DNA from: Chromatium okenii
GTDB lineage: Bacteria; Pseudomonadota; Gammaproteobacteria; Chromatiales; Chromatiaceae
Assembly: GCF_002958735.1 (NCBI RefSeq)
Contig: NZ_PPGH01000018.1
Location: forward strand, 124,001-188,000
Length of the DNA: 64,000 nt
Direction: 5' to 3'
A model generated the notes under the pieces. The model did not search any database. It was not told the origin of the DNA and was given only the letters and a program-made list of their open reading frames with translations. Position 1 is the first letter of the stretch. The number at the start of each line of letters is the position of its first letter. Shown here in pieces: positions 1 to 9,347 of the stretch. The position numbers and the translations under genes are program-made.

Positions 1-30
1 AAAAAGCCCTGCATTTACAGGGCTTTTTTA
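1..30 (-). terminator. Rho-independent terminator of the exopolysaccharide operon
   Basis: An AAAAAGCCCTG / CAGGGCTTTTT inverted repeat with a short loop is followed by a T run when read on the minus strand. It lies 36 bases beyond the stop codon of the amidotransferase, the last gene of the operon. The flanking A and T runs make it potentially bidirectional. Confidence 0.75.
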
Positions 31-65
31 TATCAAATAATGCTTCGAGTACGACCAAAATTCAG

Positions 66-1958
66 TTACAAATTTTGCTGCGCACAAAACGCTTCAAACA
101 TCAATAAACTCCAAATTGCTGGACTAAAATCACGCATTCCTGATTGATGTTGTTCCACCATCCATTGCAATTGCTGGGCATCAAATAATCCGGTGTCATT
201 CAAACGTTCACCCAATACGCTTTGTCGTACTCGTTCCCGCAGCGGTCCACGAAACCAATTCGCTAATGGTACGGCAAAACCCATTTTAGGACGGTATAGA
301 ATATCATCACCTAAATACGGTTCTAATGCCTTTTTCAATACATGTTTTCCTTCGCGTCCCTGCAATTTTAATTCGGGCGGTAATCCCGACACCCAATCAA
401 TAAATTGGTGATCAAGAAATGGTACGCGCACTTCTAATGCGTGTGCCATGCTGGCGCGATCTACTTTCGTCAAAATGTCGCCGGGTAAATAGGTTTTCAT
501 ATCCAAATACTGCACCCGTGATAACGGATGCTCTGGCGCACGGGCAGCATAGCGGCGCAACACTTCAACTGCCTGATAACCTTGACGATCTCGTTTGAAT
601 TGCGGCGAAAATAACGCTTCTCGCGTCGTCGCGTCGAGAATTGACACGCTATCGAAATAGCCATCAACTGAATCCCTCGCCAGCGCCAAAAACGTTGATT
701 TTGCTCGCAATACCTGCGGCGCCCAATCTGCTTTCGGATATAACGCGCCGAGCGTGCCAAATAGCGGTCCGCGCAACCATTGCGGTAAACGCCCGCGCAC
801 CTGCTCCTCGTGCACATGCCAGCGGTGGCGGCGATAACCGGCAAAACTTTCGTCACCGCCATCGCCAGATAAACAGACCGTCACCCGTTGCCGCGCCAGC
901 TCGCATACTCGATATGTCGGCATTGCGGAACTGTCGGCGTAAGGTTCATCGTACAGTGCTGCAAGTTGGTCAATTAAATTAAAGTCATCAGGATCAACGG
1001 CTTCGACGTGATGCGCAGTCCGGTAACGTTGCGCCACCCGCTCGGCAAACGCACTTTCATTAAAACGCGGGTCGCCGAAAGAAATCGAACAGGTGTTGAC
1101 CGGACGCTCCGACAGCCCAGCCATCATCGCCACAACTGCGCTCGAATCGACGCCGCCAGACAAAAATGCGCCCAGCGGCACCTCTGCCACCAAACGAATG
1201 CGCACTGCCTCGCGCAGGCGTTCAATCACCTGCTCGGTTGCCTCGCGTACATCGGTTATGCCATTGGATTGAAACGATATTTCCCAGTATTCACGCGGCG
1301 CAGGCAATGTACCATTACCGCGCTGCAACGTCAGCGTGTGAGCGGGCGGCAACTTATGCACAGATTTAAAAATACTACGCGGATCAGGGATATAGCCGTA
1401 AGCGAAATACTCTTCCACCGCCAGCGGATCGATTTCCCGCGACAACGTTGGATCAACAAGCAATGCCTTGATTTCAGAACCAAAAAGCAATAATCCGTCA
1501 GCAGTAAGCGCGTAATGCAGCGGCTTAACCCCCAGCCGATCTCGCGCTAAAAACAACGTCTCGCGGTTACGATCCCACAACGCAAACGCAAACATTCCAC
1601 GAAAGCGATTAACGCAGCGTTCGCCCCATTCTTCCCACGCATGAACAATGACTTCTGTATCGCAATGCGTTTTGAATTGATGCCCAGCAGTACGCAATTC
1701 AGCAATCAATTCCTGAAAATTATAAATTTCACCATTAAACACTACGACCACAGATTCATCTTCATTAAATAATGGCTGATGTCCGCCGGATAAATCAATA
1801 ATTGATAATCGCCGATGTGCTAAACCTACACCCGGCTCCAGATGCAGTCCACCGTCATCGGGTCCGCGATGAAATAGCGTCTGATTCATTTGCGCCAATT
1901 GCTCGGCGTTAATAGGGCGGCGTTCTTGAGTATCAAAGATTCCAGCAATTCCGCACAT
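66..1958 (-). CDS. Asparagine synthase-like amidotransferase of the XrtA exopolysaccharide locus
   Basis: A 630-residue protein that starts MCGIAGIFD, so Cys2 becomes the N-terminal nucleophile of a class II glutamine amidotransferase domain (about residues 2-210). An asparagine synthetase domain follows, with the ATP-pyrophosphatase loop SGGVDSS near residue 265. Family knowledge: such enzymes use glutamine nitrogen to amidate a carboxylate. The version in exosortase A loci (the TIGR03108 type) is thought to modify a sugar or protein of the extracellular polysaccharide system. It is the last gene of the minus-strand operon, 53 bases after the exosortase gene and just before a terminator. True AsnB is the alternative, but position and the roughly 630-residue length favour the exosortase-associated type. 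The exact substrate is unknown. Confidence 0.88.
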   Translation of the reverse strand: MCGIAGIFDTQERRPINAEQLAQMNQTLFHRGPDDGGLHLEPGVGLAHRRLSIIDLSGGHQPLFNEDESVVVVFNGEIYNFQELIAELRTAGHQFKTHCDTEVIVHAWEEWGERCVNRFRGMFAFALWDRNRETLFLARDRLGVKPLHYALTADGLLLFGSEIKALLVDPTLSREIDPLAVEEYFAYGYIPDPRSIFKSVHKLPPAHTLTLQRGNGTLPAPREYWEISFQSNGITDVREATEQVIERLREAVRIRLVAEVPLGAFLSGGVDSSAVVAMMAGLSERPVNTCSISFGDPRFNESAFAERVAQRYRTAHHVEAVDPDDFNLIDQLAALYDEPYADSSAMPTYRVCELARQRVTVCLSGDGGDESFAGYRRHRWHVHEEQVRGRLPQWLRGPLFGTLGALYPKADWAPQVLRAKSTFLALARDSVDGYFDSVSILDATTREALFSPQFKRDRQGYQAVEVLRRYAARAPEHPLSRVQYLDMKTYLPGDILTKVDRASMAHALEVRVPFLDHQFIDWVSGLPPELKLQGREGKHVLKKALEPYLGDDILYRPKMGFAVPLANWFRGPLRERVRQSVLGERLNDTGLFDAQQLQWMVEQHQSGMRDFSPAIWSLLMFEAFCAQQNL

Positions 1959-2011
1959 CTAAATCATCCCCTTATCTATTCCATCAAAGCCGATTATTTC
2001 GTGGCGTTATT

Positions 2012-3571
2012 TCAGGGTATTTCATGCAAACGCGCATTAATGACTGGCAACATATCATTTGCAAACCGTTGTAACTGTTGATGCGCTGCATCCTGTTTGT
2101 TATCGGTAATTGTGGTGTAAAAAACTACGCCAACTTGTCGATACGCATGTCCTGTAACTATTGCAAATAATTGATAGATTTTTGCCACATAGTCATTCGC
2201 AGTAACATAGCCATCAATCCAATGCCAATTCCACACTAATAGCGTTTGAGAATCAGAATGCACCCGCGATTCAATGACCGTCATATCATTCCCAGCGATG
2301 GAAACCTGAATAGTTCGATGTGAGGGCATTCGCCACAGTGGATGATTTTGAGATACCATCACATTTTCTGAATTAACCAATTCACCCTGTACATTGCTAT
2401 AAAAAGCGAAATAACACCCAACTGGTGCAGCAGTGGTATTCGTTTGATCTTCAAAATCGCGCCGCATTTCTAAGGTCGCGTCGAGATAACGTGGTGTCCA
2501 ATCAGTAAATGCGTCGGTGCGTGGTTGCCAATGATCTTGACCTACAGGCAATGTAAACGCGAAGTCAGTTGGTGCGGATTGAGGGCGTTGTAACCATGTA
2601 TCAAGTAATGGCCACACCGCAAAGGAGATTAATCCAATAACTAATAACGCTGCGCTGCGTTTTAACGGCTCTGCTGTAATTGTTAACGGCAATTCTGAAT
2701 CAAGATTAGTGTTATTAGGAGTGGCAGATAATGGTGGCTCCATCCATAAATTTCCGAGCGCAGAAAGTAAAAACATGATAACGCCAAAAAAGACCCAGCC
2801 ATAAATCAAATGATCGACACCAACCGCTAATTTCATACCGCTAAGATGCCCAATCATTACAATTAAATAAGCACGAAATCCATTTGCGAAAATCGGCACG
2901 ATTCCTGATAAAATAATGAATAACAGGCGTCGCCATAGTGTGCGATAATTGATATAAGCGTAAAGCGTACCAAGAAATAATGACGCAATGAGATAGCGAA
3001 TTCCGCTGCACGCAGCAACCACTGACCAATCACCACTAGGAATACTAAAAAAAGTACCATCCCAAAACACTGGTAAACCGGTTAAACGCAGTAACATAAC
3101 AGTAAATGCTGCTGTAAATTGCATTAGCGGATCAACTAATGCTTCACCCATAGGTACTGCAAAAATCAAAAATCCCAACGGAAATGTCAATACACGCGCA
3201 GCGGCTGTCCCTAGGGTTAACCAAAAAATCAACGGAATTAACGCAACTGCTGTGAATTGTTCAACAACGGCAACTTCAGTTAATCGTGCCAGCAACCAAG
3301 TCAATCCGGTTAAAGCAATTAAAGGGATCGCCAGTGGTTCTGTTTTTAATGTTATTTTTTTAATTTCTAAGCGTTTACGCCAAATAAGATAAATTGCAAT
3401 AGGAACTACTAAAAAACCATGTGTAAATGTTTGTGAGCGCCACCAAATGTGCACGATGTCAGCGTAACTTGACCATAACAGCGTTAACAAAATAGCAAGC
3501 AATAGGTTTAATTCAATTAATTTTATCCAAGCAATAGATTGGTAATTTACTGCTTTTATTGTGTTATTCAT
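2012..3571 (-). CDS. xrtA: Exosortase A fused to an EpsI domain
   Basis: An inner-membrane protein of about 519 residues. The first 300 residues hold many hydrophobic helices and the exosortase catalytic triad: Cys in AACSGIR, Arg in ANGFRAYL and His in VDHLIYGW. The last 200 residues are a soluble, periplasmic EpsI-type domain. Exosortases are transpeptidase-like enzymes that cleave and anchor proteins with a C-terminal PEP-CTERM signal, in association with exopolysaccharide. The ATG at 3571 was chosen because it forms an ATGA overlap with the preceding gene; an upstream in-frame start would lie inside that gene. No PEP-CTERM substrate protein is visible in this window, so its targets are elsewhere. 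Exosortase-EpsI fusion is common in this locus type. Confidence 0.92.
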   Translation of the reverse strand: MNNTIKAVNYQSIAWIKLIELNLLLAILLTLLWSSYADIVHIWWRSQTFTHGFLVVPIAIYLIWRKRLEIKKITLKTEPLAIPLIALTGLTWLLARLTEVAVVEQFTAVALIPLIFWLTLGTAAARVLTFPLGFLIFAVPMGEALVDPLMQFTAAFTVMLLRLTGLPVFWDGTFFSIPSGDWSVVAACSGIRYLIASLFLGTLYAYINYRTLWRRLLFIILSGIVPIFANGFRAYLIVMIGHLSGMKLAVGVDHLIYGWVFFGVIMFLLSALGNLWMEPPLSATPNNTNLDSELPLTITAEPLKRSAALLVIGLISFAVWPLLDTWLQRPQSAPTDFAFTLPVGQDHWQPRTDAFTDWTPRYLDATLEMRRDFEDQTNTTAAPVGCYFAFYSNVQGELVNSENVMVSQNHPLWRMPSHRTIQVSIAGNDMTVIESRVHSDSQTLLVWNWHWIDGYVTANDYVAKIYQLFAIVTGHAYRQVGVVFYTTITDNKQDAAHQQLQRFANDMLPVINARLHEIP

Positions 3572-4770
3572 CTCGATCCCTCTAATAGAGTGAGAACTTT
3601 TGGCAAACTTGCTGCCCAAGAAAAATGTGCTTCCACAAAATTCCGGGCATGAATGCCCAATGCTGCATCGTTGCCATTAAGAATATTAATTACTTGCTTT
3701 ACAAATGCCAGCGCAGTATCAGCAACCTGTATTTCGCGTCCTATTTCAGCAGAAATACCTTCTAGTGCTGTGCGTGTCGTTACCACTGGTCGCGCCATCG
3801 CCATTGCCTCTAATACTTTATTTTGAATACCTCTTGCAATCCGCAATGGCACAACTACCACATCGGCGTATTGCACATACGGGCGTATATCTGCGACAGC
3901 ACCTGTCACTATTACGCCCGGTAAATCCGCTAATTGCCGCACACCTGCCGTAGGATTCATACCCACGATATAGAATTCGCAGGTCGGAAATGATTGACGT
4001 ATCATCGGTAAAATATGTTGGGCAAACCAATTCGCACCTTCTTCATTTGCCCAATAGTCCATTGCACCAGTAAAAACCAGTCGTGGCGCAGTGCCATGAA
4101 AAGGCGATAAACGATTAGAATCTGGTGCAAAAAACTCGGAATCAACGCCATTGTTAATAGCAACTATCTTCGCCGTATTGACTCCTAATTGCTGCCGAAA
4201 TAAAGATGCTTCTGCATCTGATACAAATATGCTGGCATCAAAAGTTTTAGCAACCTTGCATTCAAATTGACCTAAGCGCTCTGCCTCGCGCCGATAAACC
4301 CAACGCATTGGGAATCGTTTAGTCATGCTGTATTGACGCCACTTTTCAGAATCAACATCAACGAAATCTATGATTCGTTGCATTGTTGAAAATTCAGCAT
4401 CAAGTACGTATTGCGCCATTGCTGATGAATACACTAAAACTCGTGTAATATCATATTTAGCGCATTGCGCTTTAACCCATTTTTCAAGTCCACGCTGATA
4501 ATAATAAGGAAGTGTTAAGGCTTCACCGTTTAATAAACCAATAATACTGTTAATTTTAGCGTAGTGTGGTGATAACTTTCCAAACCAAGTGCTCGTACAA
4601 TATGACTGCACTGTTTCGCAGTACTGTTGATCAGTGGGTTGATCAATAAAAGTTCCGAGATGAATTCGGTAATAGCGACTGAGATATTGTAATAAATGAA
4701 AAGAGCGAATTTTATCGCCTTTATTTGGCGGGTAAGGAATACGATGAACTAAAAAAAGTAGGTCTTCCAT
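3568..4770 (-). CDS. Glycosyltransferase of the XrtA locus (TIGR03087-type)
   Basis: A protein of about 400 residues beginning MEDLLFLVHRIPYPPNKGDK. That opening is characteristic of the exosortase-associated sugar transferase sometimes called stp1. The C-terminal half has a GT-B/GT4 nucleotide-sugar domain, including the segment PLRIARGIQNKVLEAMAMAR, where the Glu binds the sugar nucleotide. It is expected to add a sugar during assembly of the exopolysaccharide repeat unit on the cytoplasmic face of the membrane. The start at 4770 is preferred over an upstream in-frame codon because it matches the conserved N-terminus. Its stop overlaps the exosortase start by four bases, and it starts 11 bases after the FemAB-like gene, so it is translationally coupled in the operon. 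Donor sugar unknown. Confidence 0.9.
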   Translation of the reverse strand: MEDLLFLVHRIPYPPNKGDKIRSFHLLQYLSRYYRIHLGTFIDQPTDQQYCETVQSYCTSTWFGKLSPHYAKINSIIGLLNGEALTLPYYYQRGLEKWVKAQCAKYDITRVLVYSSAMAQYVLDAEFSTMQRIIDFVDVDSEKWRQYSMTKRFPMRWVYRREAERLGQFECKVAKTFDASIFVSDAEASLFRQQLGVNTAKIVAINNGVDSEFFAPDSNRLSPFHGTAPRLVFTGAMDYWANEEGANWFAQHILPMIRQSFPTCEFYIVGMNPTAGVRQLADLPGVIVTGAVADIRPYVQYADVVVVPLRIARGIQNKVLEAMAMARPVVTTRTALEGISAEIGREIQVADTALAFVKQVINILNGNDAALGIHARNFVEAHFSWAASLPKVLTLLEGSR

Positions 4771-4780
4771 GTGTATCACC

Positions 4781-5827
4781 CTAACCAAGATTACGCGATA
4801 ATAAAGGACCAATTAACCGACTAACTGGTAATGGCAATCGCTTCCATGCCGCAATAAATAACCGATATTTTGGATTTAAAGGATTCACATCAGGTATTTG
4901 TTTAGCTTTTACTAAATGATATTCATAGTTTATTGGCTCCGGCTCAAATCCCCAATTACGCTTAAAATCAAAAGAACCAGTGCCCTGTTTACTACGTCCA
5001 AAATCAAATAATCGACAACCACGTTCACTGGCATTACGCATTACTTCCCAATACATAAAATCATTGGCTTTTAGTTCTCGCGATGCTGTTGTTCCGCCAC
5101 CATAGTAGGGTAAAACTTCATCACGAAAATAGAAATTAACTACTCCTGCAACTACGGTATCACCATGACGCACAGTTAATGCTTCACAATCCTTTTTAAA
5201 CACATTTTTTAAAATACGAAAATAACGCTTAGAAAAAACTGGGGTTCCTAAATTACGGACACTCTCTGAATAAACCTGATGTGCAGTATCAATATCATCA
5301 TCAAAACAACTTACTAAACCAGCTTGAATTCCTTTACGCACCATCGCCCGTTGTTTACGTGGAATTGCTAGTAGATTTTTTTCTGGATCAGCATCAATTG
5401 GTTTGCGGAAAGTAACGTATAAATTTTTAGAAGGCCAATCAGTATGACAAAAACTACGTTGACGTAATTCCAAACAATCAACCTGTAGTTCTTCAGCTAA
5501 ATGACAAGCAGCAGCATCTAATTGTTGAACAATTTCATTGGAAATCGCAATGCTCCCGCCATAGACGCAAAACGGTGTTGAAATAAGCGTATTTCCAAAT
5601 AAACGGCTTTTTATATGTGCAAGCGGCAAAATACCTAATATGTCACCTTGAGCCGATTCTGCAAATAGATAATAGGCAGTGTGTCCGAATGATTGCTCTA
5701 AAACCGTTTTCCAACCTGCACGATGAAAAAATGTCGCATTCAATTGTTGTTCAATAAACGCATCCCAGCGCGTCATGTCCTTAGCGGAAAGCTGTCGAAT
5801 ATGCACTGACGTTGCTAAATTATTCAT
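4781..5827 (-). CDS. FemAB-like acyltransferase-fold protein of the XrtA locus
   Basis: A protein of about 348 residues with the FemAB/GNAT-like architecture of the exosortase-associated TIGR03019 family. C-terminal segments such as DFMYWEVMRNASERG and FDFGRSKQGTGSFDFKRNWG are typical. FemAB relatives transfer amino acids from aminoacyl-tRNA to peptidoglycan or glycan precursors, so a role in decorating the exopolysaccharide or an amino sugar is an inference. The ATG at 5827 gives an N-terminus MNNLATSV and overlaps the deacetylase stop by eight bases. It sits between the deacetylase and the glycosyltransferase, the usual place in these loci. The acceptor is not known for the family. Confidence 0.87.
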   Translation of the reverse strand: MNNLATSVHIRQLSAKDMTRWDAFIEQQLNATFFHRAGWKTVLEQSFGHTAYYLFAESAQGDILGILPLAHIKSRLFGNTLISTPFCVYGGSIAISNEIVQQLDAAACHLAEELQVDCLELRQRSFCHTDWPSKNLYVTFRKPIDADPEKNLLAIPRKQRAMVRKGIQAGLVSCFDDDIDTAHQVYSESVRNLGTPVFSKRYFRILKNVFKKDCEALTVRHGDTVVAGVVNFYFRDEVLPYYGGGTTASRELKANDFMYWEVMRNASERGCRLFDFGRSKQGTGSFDFKRNWGFEPEPINYEYHLVKAKQIPDVNPLNPKYRLFIAAWKRLPLPVSRLIGPLLSRNLG

Positions 5828-6698
5828 GATGTTCTCCACTAATAACAGCATTATCTAAAAAAATGCGATCCATTCGATCCCACTGAAAATCAACAAATAA
5901 TTGTCGCAACCTTGATTCAGTACGATGCAAATTTAAGTAATGGCGAAAACGTGTTTTTAGATTTAATCCAGTTTGTTTAGGCTGTTCAGGATCAAGTTCC
6001 CAAGGATGAAAATAAAACAATGCTGATTGCTTATCATATTCGTTCACTCGTTTTATTGCCCAGCGAGAGAACCAATAAGGGTAAAATCTAAAATAACCAC
6101 CACCACCAGCGGGAATGCGATACCCAAAAAAATCAGTAGTTGTAATTGGAATTTCAATAAATTCAGGATGATCTAAAATAGGTTGATAAACAAAACGGGG
6201 CGCATCGGGTATGCCGTACAAATCATGGTGAACTGGATAAATGCTTGAACTATAAAAATAACCGGCTTCACATAATGCAGAATGTGCCCATAGACAAGTG
6301 CGATCAATTGAATAACTCGCTGCACGATAACCGCGTACTTCAACACCGCCAATATCTTCAAGTAGTGCTTTGGTACGGTAAACATCATCAAAAAAACTGT
6401 TATGATTCTGTTGCGTAACTCTGATATGTGAATAACCGTGGCTTGCTAATTCATGCCCGCAAGCAACTAATTCTTGGATTAATTTTGGATAACGTTCAGC
6501 AATCCAACCGAGAGTAAAAAAAGTTGCTTTAATTTTATACTGATCCAAAAGAGCTAAAATACACTCCATATTTTTTTCAATTCGACATGGTAACCTTTCC
6601 CAATCGTCACGGTGAATATACTTTTCAAAAGCAGAAACTTGAAAATAATCTTCAACATCTACAGTAAATGCATTACAAAATGTTTTTTTGTTTATCAT
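5820..6698 (-). CDS. XrtA-associated polysaccharide deacetylase (NodB fold, DUF3473)
   Basis: A protein of about 292 residues with a NodB-type metal-dependent deacetylase fold. FTVDVEDYFQ near the N-terminus carries the catalytic and metal-binding aspartates. HGYSHIRV supplies the histidines, and RGYRAASYS is the motif 3 region. The C-terminal YFHPWELDPEQP segment is typical of the DUF3473 extension in exosortase loci (TIGR03006 type). It should remove N-acetyl groups from the nascent polysaccharide. There is no obvious signal peptide, so action on the cytoplasmic side is likely. The start at 6698 (MINKKTF) was chosen over an upstream codon because it keeps a 14-base gap after the barrel gene and fits the family N-terminus. 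Confidence 0.9.
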   Translation of the reverse strand: MINKKTFCNAFTVDVEDYFQVSAFEKYIHRDDWERLPCRIEKNMECILALLDQYKIKATFFTLGWIAERYPKLIQELVACGHELASHGYSHIRVTQQNHNSFFDDVYRTKALLEDIGGVEVRGYRAASYSIDRTCLWAHSALCEAGYFYSSSIYPVHHDLYGIPDAPRFVYQPILDHPEFIEIPITTTDFFGYRIPAGGGGYFRFYPYWFSRWAIKRVNEYDKQSALFYFHPWELDPEQPKQTGLNLKTRFRHYLNLHRTESRLRQLFVDFQWDRMDRIFLDNAVISGEHHE

Positions 6699-6712
6699 TA
6701 AGGTTGCCTGAA

Positions 6713-8242
6713 CTAATTTGACCACGTCATACGTAATCCAAGTGTCACACGGTTTTCAGTGTATTTATCGCTATCAAGAAAACGATATTGCAAATCTAAA
6801 TTAGTATGTGCAGATAACTGACGGCTTAATCCTGCATCAACTGTAAAGTTAGTCACTTCATTCGTTAACGTTGATTGAGCAATGAGCGTTGGCTGAATAA
6901 AATTAATACCCGCATCACGCTTATTTTGATCCCAACTCAATGCTAAATGGCTACTTGTTAATCCTGTTAGTTTACGTGTCCAAAACAGGCTTGCACCAAA
7001 AGTTTCGTCATTTTGTCCTGCCTCTTCATATTCGCGTAGTGTATAGCGGATGGTTGTTCCAAGTGTATTGCGCCGCATTTGAAATGCGTAACTGGTTTGA
7101 AAGTGACTGCTGATAAAAGTAGCAGATGTTGGTATTGCTGTATTAGGACGAACCACTAATTGGTCACCTGTATCAGGAATAACTGTTTCGCCAAAAGCAT
7201 CTTTAAAGGCGTACACATTATTTTGCAAACGTTCGTTTCGCGCACTGGAAATATCTCGAGAAAAACTTACAGTCCATGCCGAATGTTTATGACGATGATT
7301 TAATTCCAAAATTGGTGACCAGCCAAAATAACGATAGCCCATCCCTAATTGAAGCGTTGTTCGCGTTGTTGGTGTCCATGTACCTGAAAATTGCCAGTGT
7401 TCGCTGTTATTTTCATTTAATGCAACATAGTTATTTTTTTCATAACCAAATCGCGTCATCAATTGCCAACGTTCACTAAATTTATAACCAAGAGAAGTGC
7501 TTATGTCATTTGTTTCTGTTGTTGGCTTCTCTGTAATTAGCGTATTTTCAGTTCCGTTATTTTGTGTAAATTCAACTCGTTCATTTTCAGCATTAATTTC
7601 CCATATTAACGCATTTAGAGCAGAGCCATTTGATAATTCAATTTGACTGAGATAGCCAATGCTATCACCACCTTGATCGGAATAAAAAACGCCATTGGTT
7701 TCAAAATTAATGCCCAGATTCACAAAACGCCCGAAACGATTTTTGTAACTCGGAGCGATTCGATAAGTATAGGTTGTTTGCGTATTACCAGTAGGATTGA
7801 TGGCATCGCCACTAGAAGGAGCAAGAGAATCTATAACTTCTTGCTGTGCTGTAGCAGTTAGATCAAAAAAAATGTGCTCTTCATACAGCTCTGATTGCAT
7901 ATTTGCCTGTAATCGATGATTAAATGTATCGTTTGAACTATTTGATAGGTAACGAATGTATTGAGGTGAATAAGCAAAGTCAAGATTAATGCGCCGACCT
8001 TTACCAGTAACAACCAAACCAGGCGTCACATCAACAAAAAAATCACTTTCACTTTTTTTATCACTAGTAGTAATGATTTGTGTATTATTAAGTTGTAGGT
8101 TGTCGCTATAAATTACTTGTGTGCTCATTTGCTTAGATACTTTCCAATCTGCCGCCAAAGTAGAACTTACAAATAGAATCAAAACGTAAGACAGCATTGC
8201 TGCCAAAAATCGAGTTTTAGTCAATTTTTTTAGCAATAACAT
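6713..8242 (-). CDS. Outer-membrane beta-barrel protein of the XrtA locus (TIGR03016-type)
   Basis: A 509-residue secreted protein with an N-terminal signal peptide (LLKKL, a hydrophobic run, cleavage near LAA). The long body alternates polar and aromatic residues, as in outer-membrane beta strands. It ends in a strand-like VTLGLRMTWSN with aromatic residues near the C-terminus. The family found in exosortase A clusters is predicted to form a porin-like barrel, probably the outer-membrane passage or anchor for the polysaccharide. The neighbours are the autokinase upstream and the deacetylase downstream, both within 20 bases. The local DNA is more AT-rich than average for the window. Function is inferred from family and location. 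Confidence 0.83.
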   Translation of the reverse strand: MLLLKKLTKTRFLAAMLSYVLILFVSSTLAADWKVSKQMSTQVIYSDNLQLNNTQIITTSDKKSESDFFVDVTPGLVVTGKGRRINLDFAYSPQYIRYLSNSSNDTFNHRLQANMQSELYEEHIFFDLTATAQQEVIDSLAPSSGDAINPTGNTQTTYTYRIAPSYKNRFGRFVNLGINFETNGVFYSDQGGDSIGYLSQIELSNGSALNALIWEINAENERVEFTQNNGTENTLITEKPTTETNDISTSLGYKFSERWQLMTRFGYEKNNYVALNENNSEHWQFSGTWTPTTRTTLQLGMGYRYFGWSPILELNHRHKHSAWTVSFSRDISSARNERLQNNVYAFKDAFGETVIPDTGDQLVVRPNTAIPTSATFISSHFQTSYAFQMRRNTLGTTIRYTLREYEEAGQNDETFGASLFWTRKLTGLTSSHLALSWDQNKRDAGINFIQPTLIAQSTLTNEVTNFTVDAGLSRQLSAHTNLDLQYRFLDSDKYTENRVTLGLRMTWSN

Positions 8243-8260
8243 TTTTTCTTACCTTGAATA

Positions 8261-9336
8261 CTACTTAACAGATTTGTATTTATCATCAGATGATGGATTT
8301 TCGCCATAATTGTATCCATAACCGTATCCGTATCCAGTGCCATAGCGATTACCAAGACTGGGACGATATTTGTTTAAAACCAATCCTTTAATTTTGTTTT
8401 GTCCAAGTCGTGTTAACGCATCAATAACGGCATGTTGTACAGTGTGTTCCGCAGCAATAACGAGAACAATTTGTCCCATCATTTCAGCAAGAACTGCGCT
8501 CTCACTTGCAAGCAGTAATGGCGGTGAATCAAAAATGACAATACGATCTCGATAGCGAGAAGAAAGCTCATCCATGACACTGAGCATTCGTTCACTCGCA
8601 AGTAGTTCAGTTGCGCGTTCATGGTGTCTTCCTGCTGTCATTATTCGCATATTTGGTACATTAGTGCGCACTAAAACATCAGCAACTGATAAATGTGAAC
8701 CAGCAAGTAGATCAATTAACCTTGGTTGGCTTTTAAACCTAATCGTTTAGCCGCTGCGGGTTTAGCAACGTCACCATCAACCAATAAAACTGTTCGATCC
8801 TGCTCCATTGCTATGCTCATTGCTAAATTAATAGCAGTAAACGTTTTGCCTTCTCCAGGTAATGCACTGGTAATCATTATAAGATTGGCATTTTCAACAA
8901 TATCTGCACCTTTTTTATCAACATTGATGAGCAGCGGTCTTTTAATTAAACGGTATTCTTCAGCTAAAGGTGAGCGTTTAGCATCTGGCGTTAAGACACC
9001 AATTTGTCGCAGTTGATCAAAAGCAAGTCGATGAATCTGTGTTTGCGAGCCGTCCGCTTGCAGTAAAGCATTACTATTCCAATTATCTTGATGAATTTGC
9101 GTTGGATCAATTGATATATCTTCTAGTGGAGTATTTTTCTCAGTTGTTGATATTTCAACAAGCGCATCATTTAAAAGGTGATTTTGAATAATAGTATCAT
9201 CTGCCAAAAGTTGCTTTTGATCAGCAACAATGGTGGTATCCGCAGCAGCATTTTGTATCTGAAGCGACGTGTTAGATTCCGCAGATAATGGTTCTTGCTG
9301 TGCGAATTTAGCAAGTGCTTTTTCAATGGTGCTCAC
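8261..9336 (-). CDS. Tyrosine autokinase of the XrtA locus (BY-kinase/Wzc ATPase type), frameshifted
   Basis: Bacterial tyrosine-kinase ATPase, about 358 residues once repaired. It has Walker A SALPGEGKTFTA, Walker A' LLVDGDVAKP and Walker B VIFDSPPLLL. The C-terminal tail is rich in tyrosines (YGYGYGYNYG), the usual autophosphorylation cluster. It partners the chain-length protein just upstream and controls polymer length by cycles of phosphorylation. One base is missing near 8718-8720: the first reading frame stops right after GLKANQG, and the next frame continues with LIDLLAGSHLSVADVL. A TTT-to-TT contraction would explain it. The start is a GTG at 9336. The frameshift is probably a sequencing indel, because both halves are well conserved. 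Confidence 0.88.
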
Positions 9337-9347
9337 AAGTATTTTAC

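Noticed and set aside
8261..9336. Programmed frameshifting in the autokinase gene
   Set aside because: The shift site has no slippery heptamer or following hairpin, and many unrelated genes here show similar one-base shifts, so sequence error is simpler.
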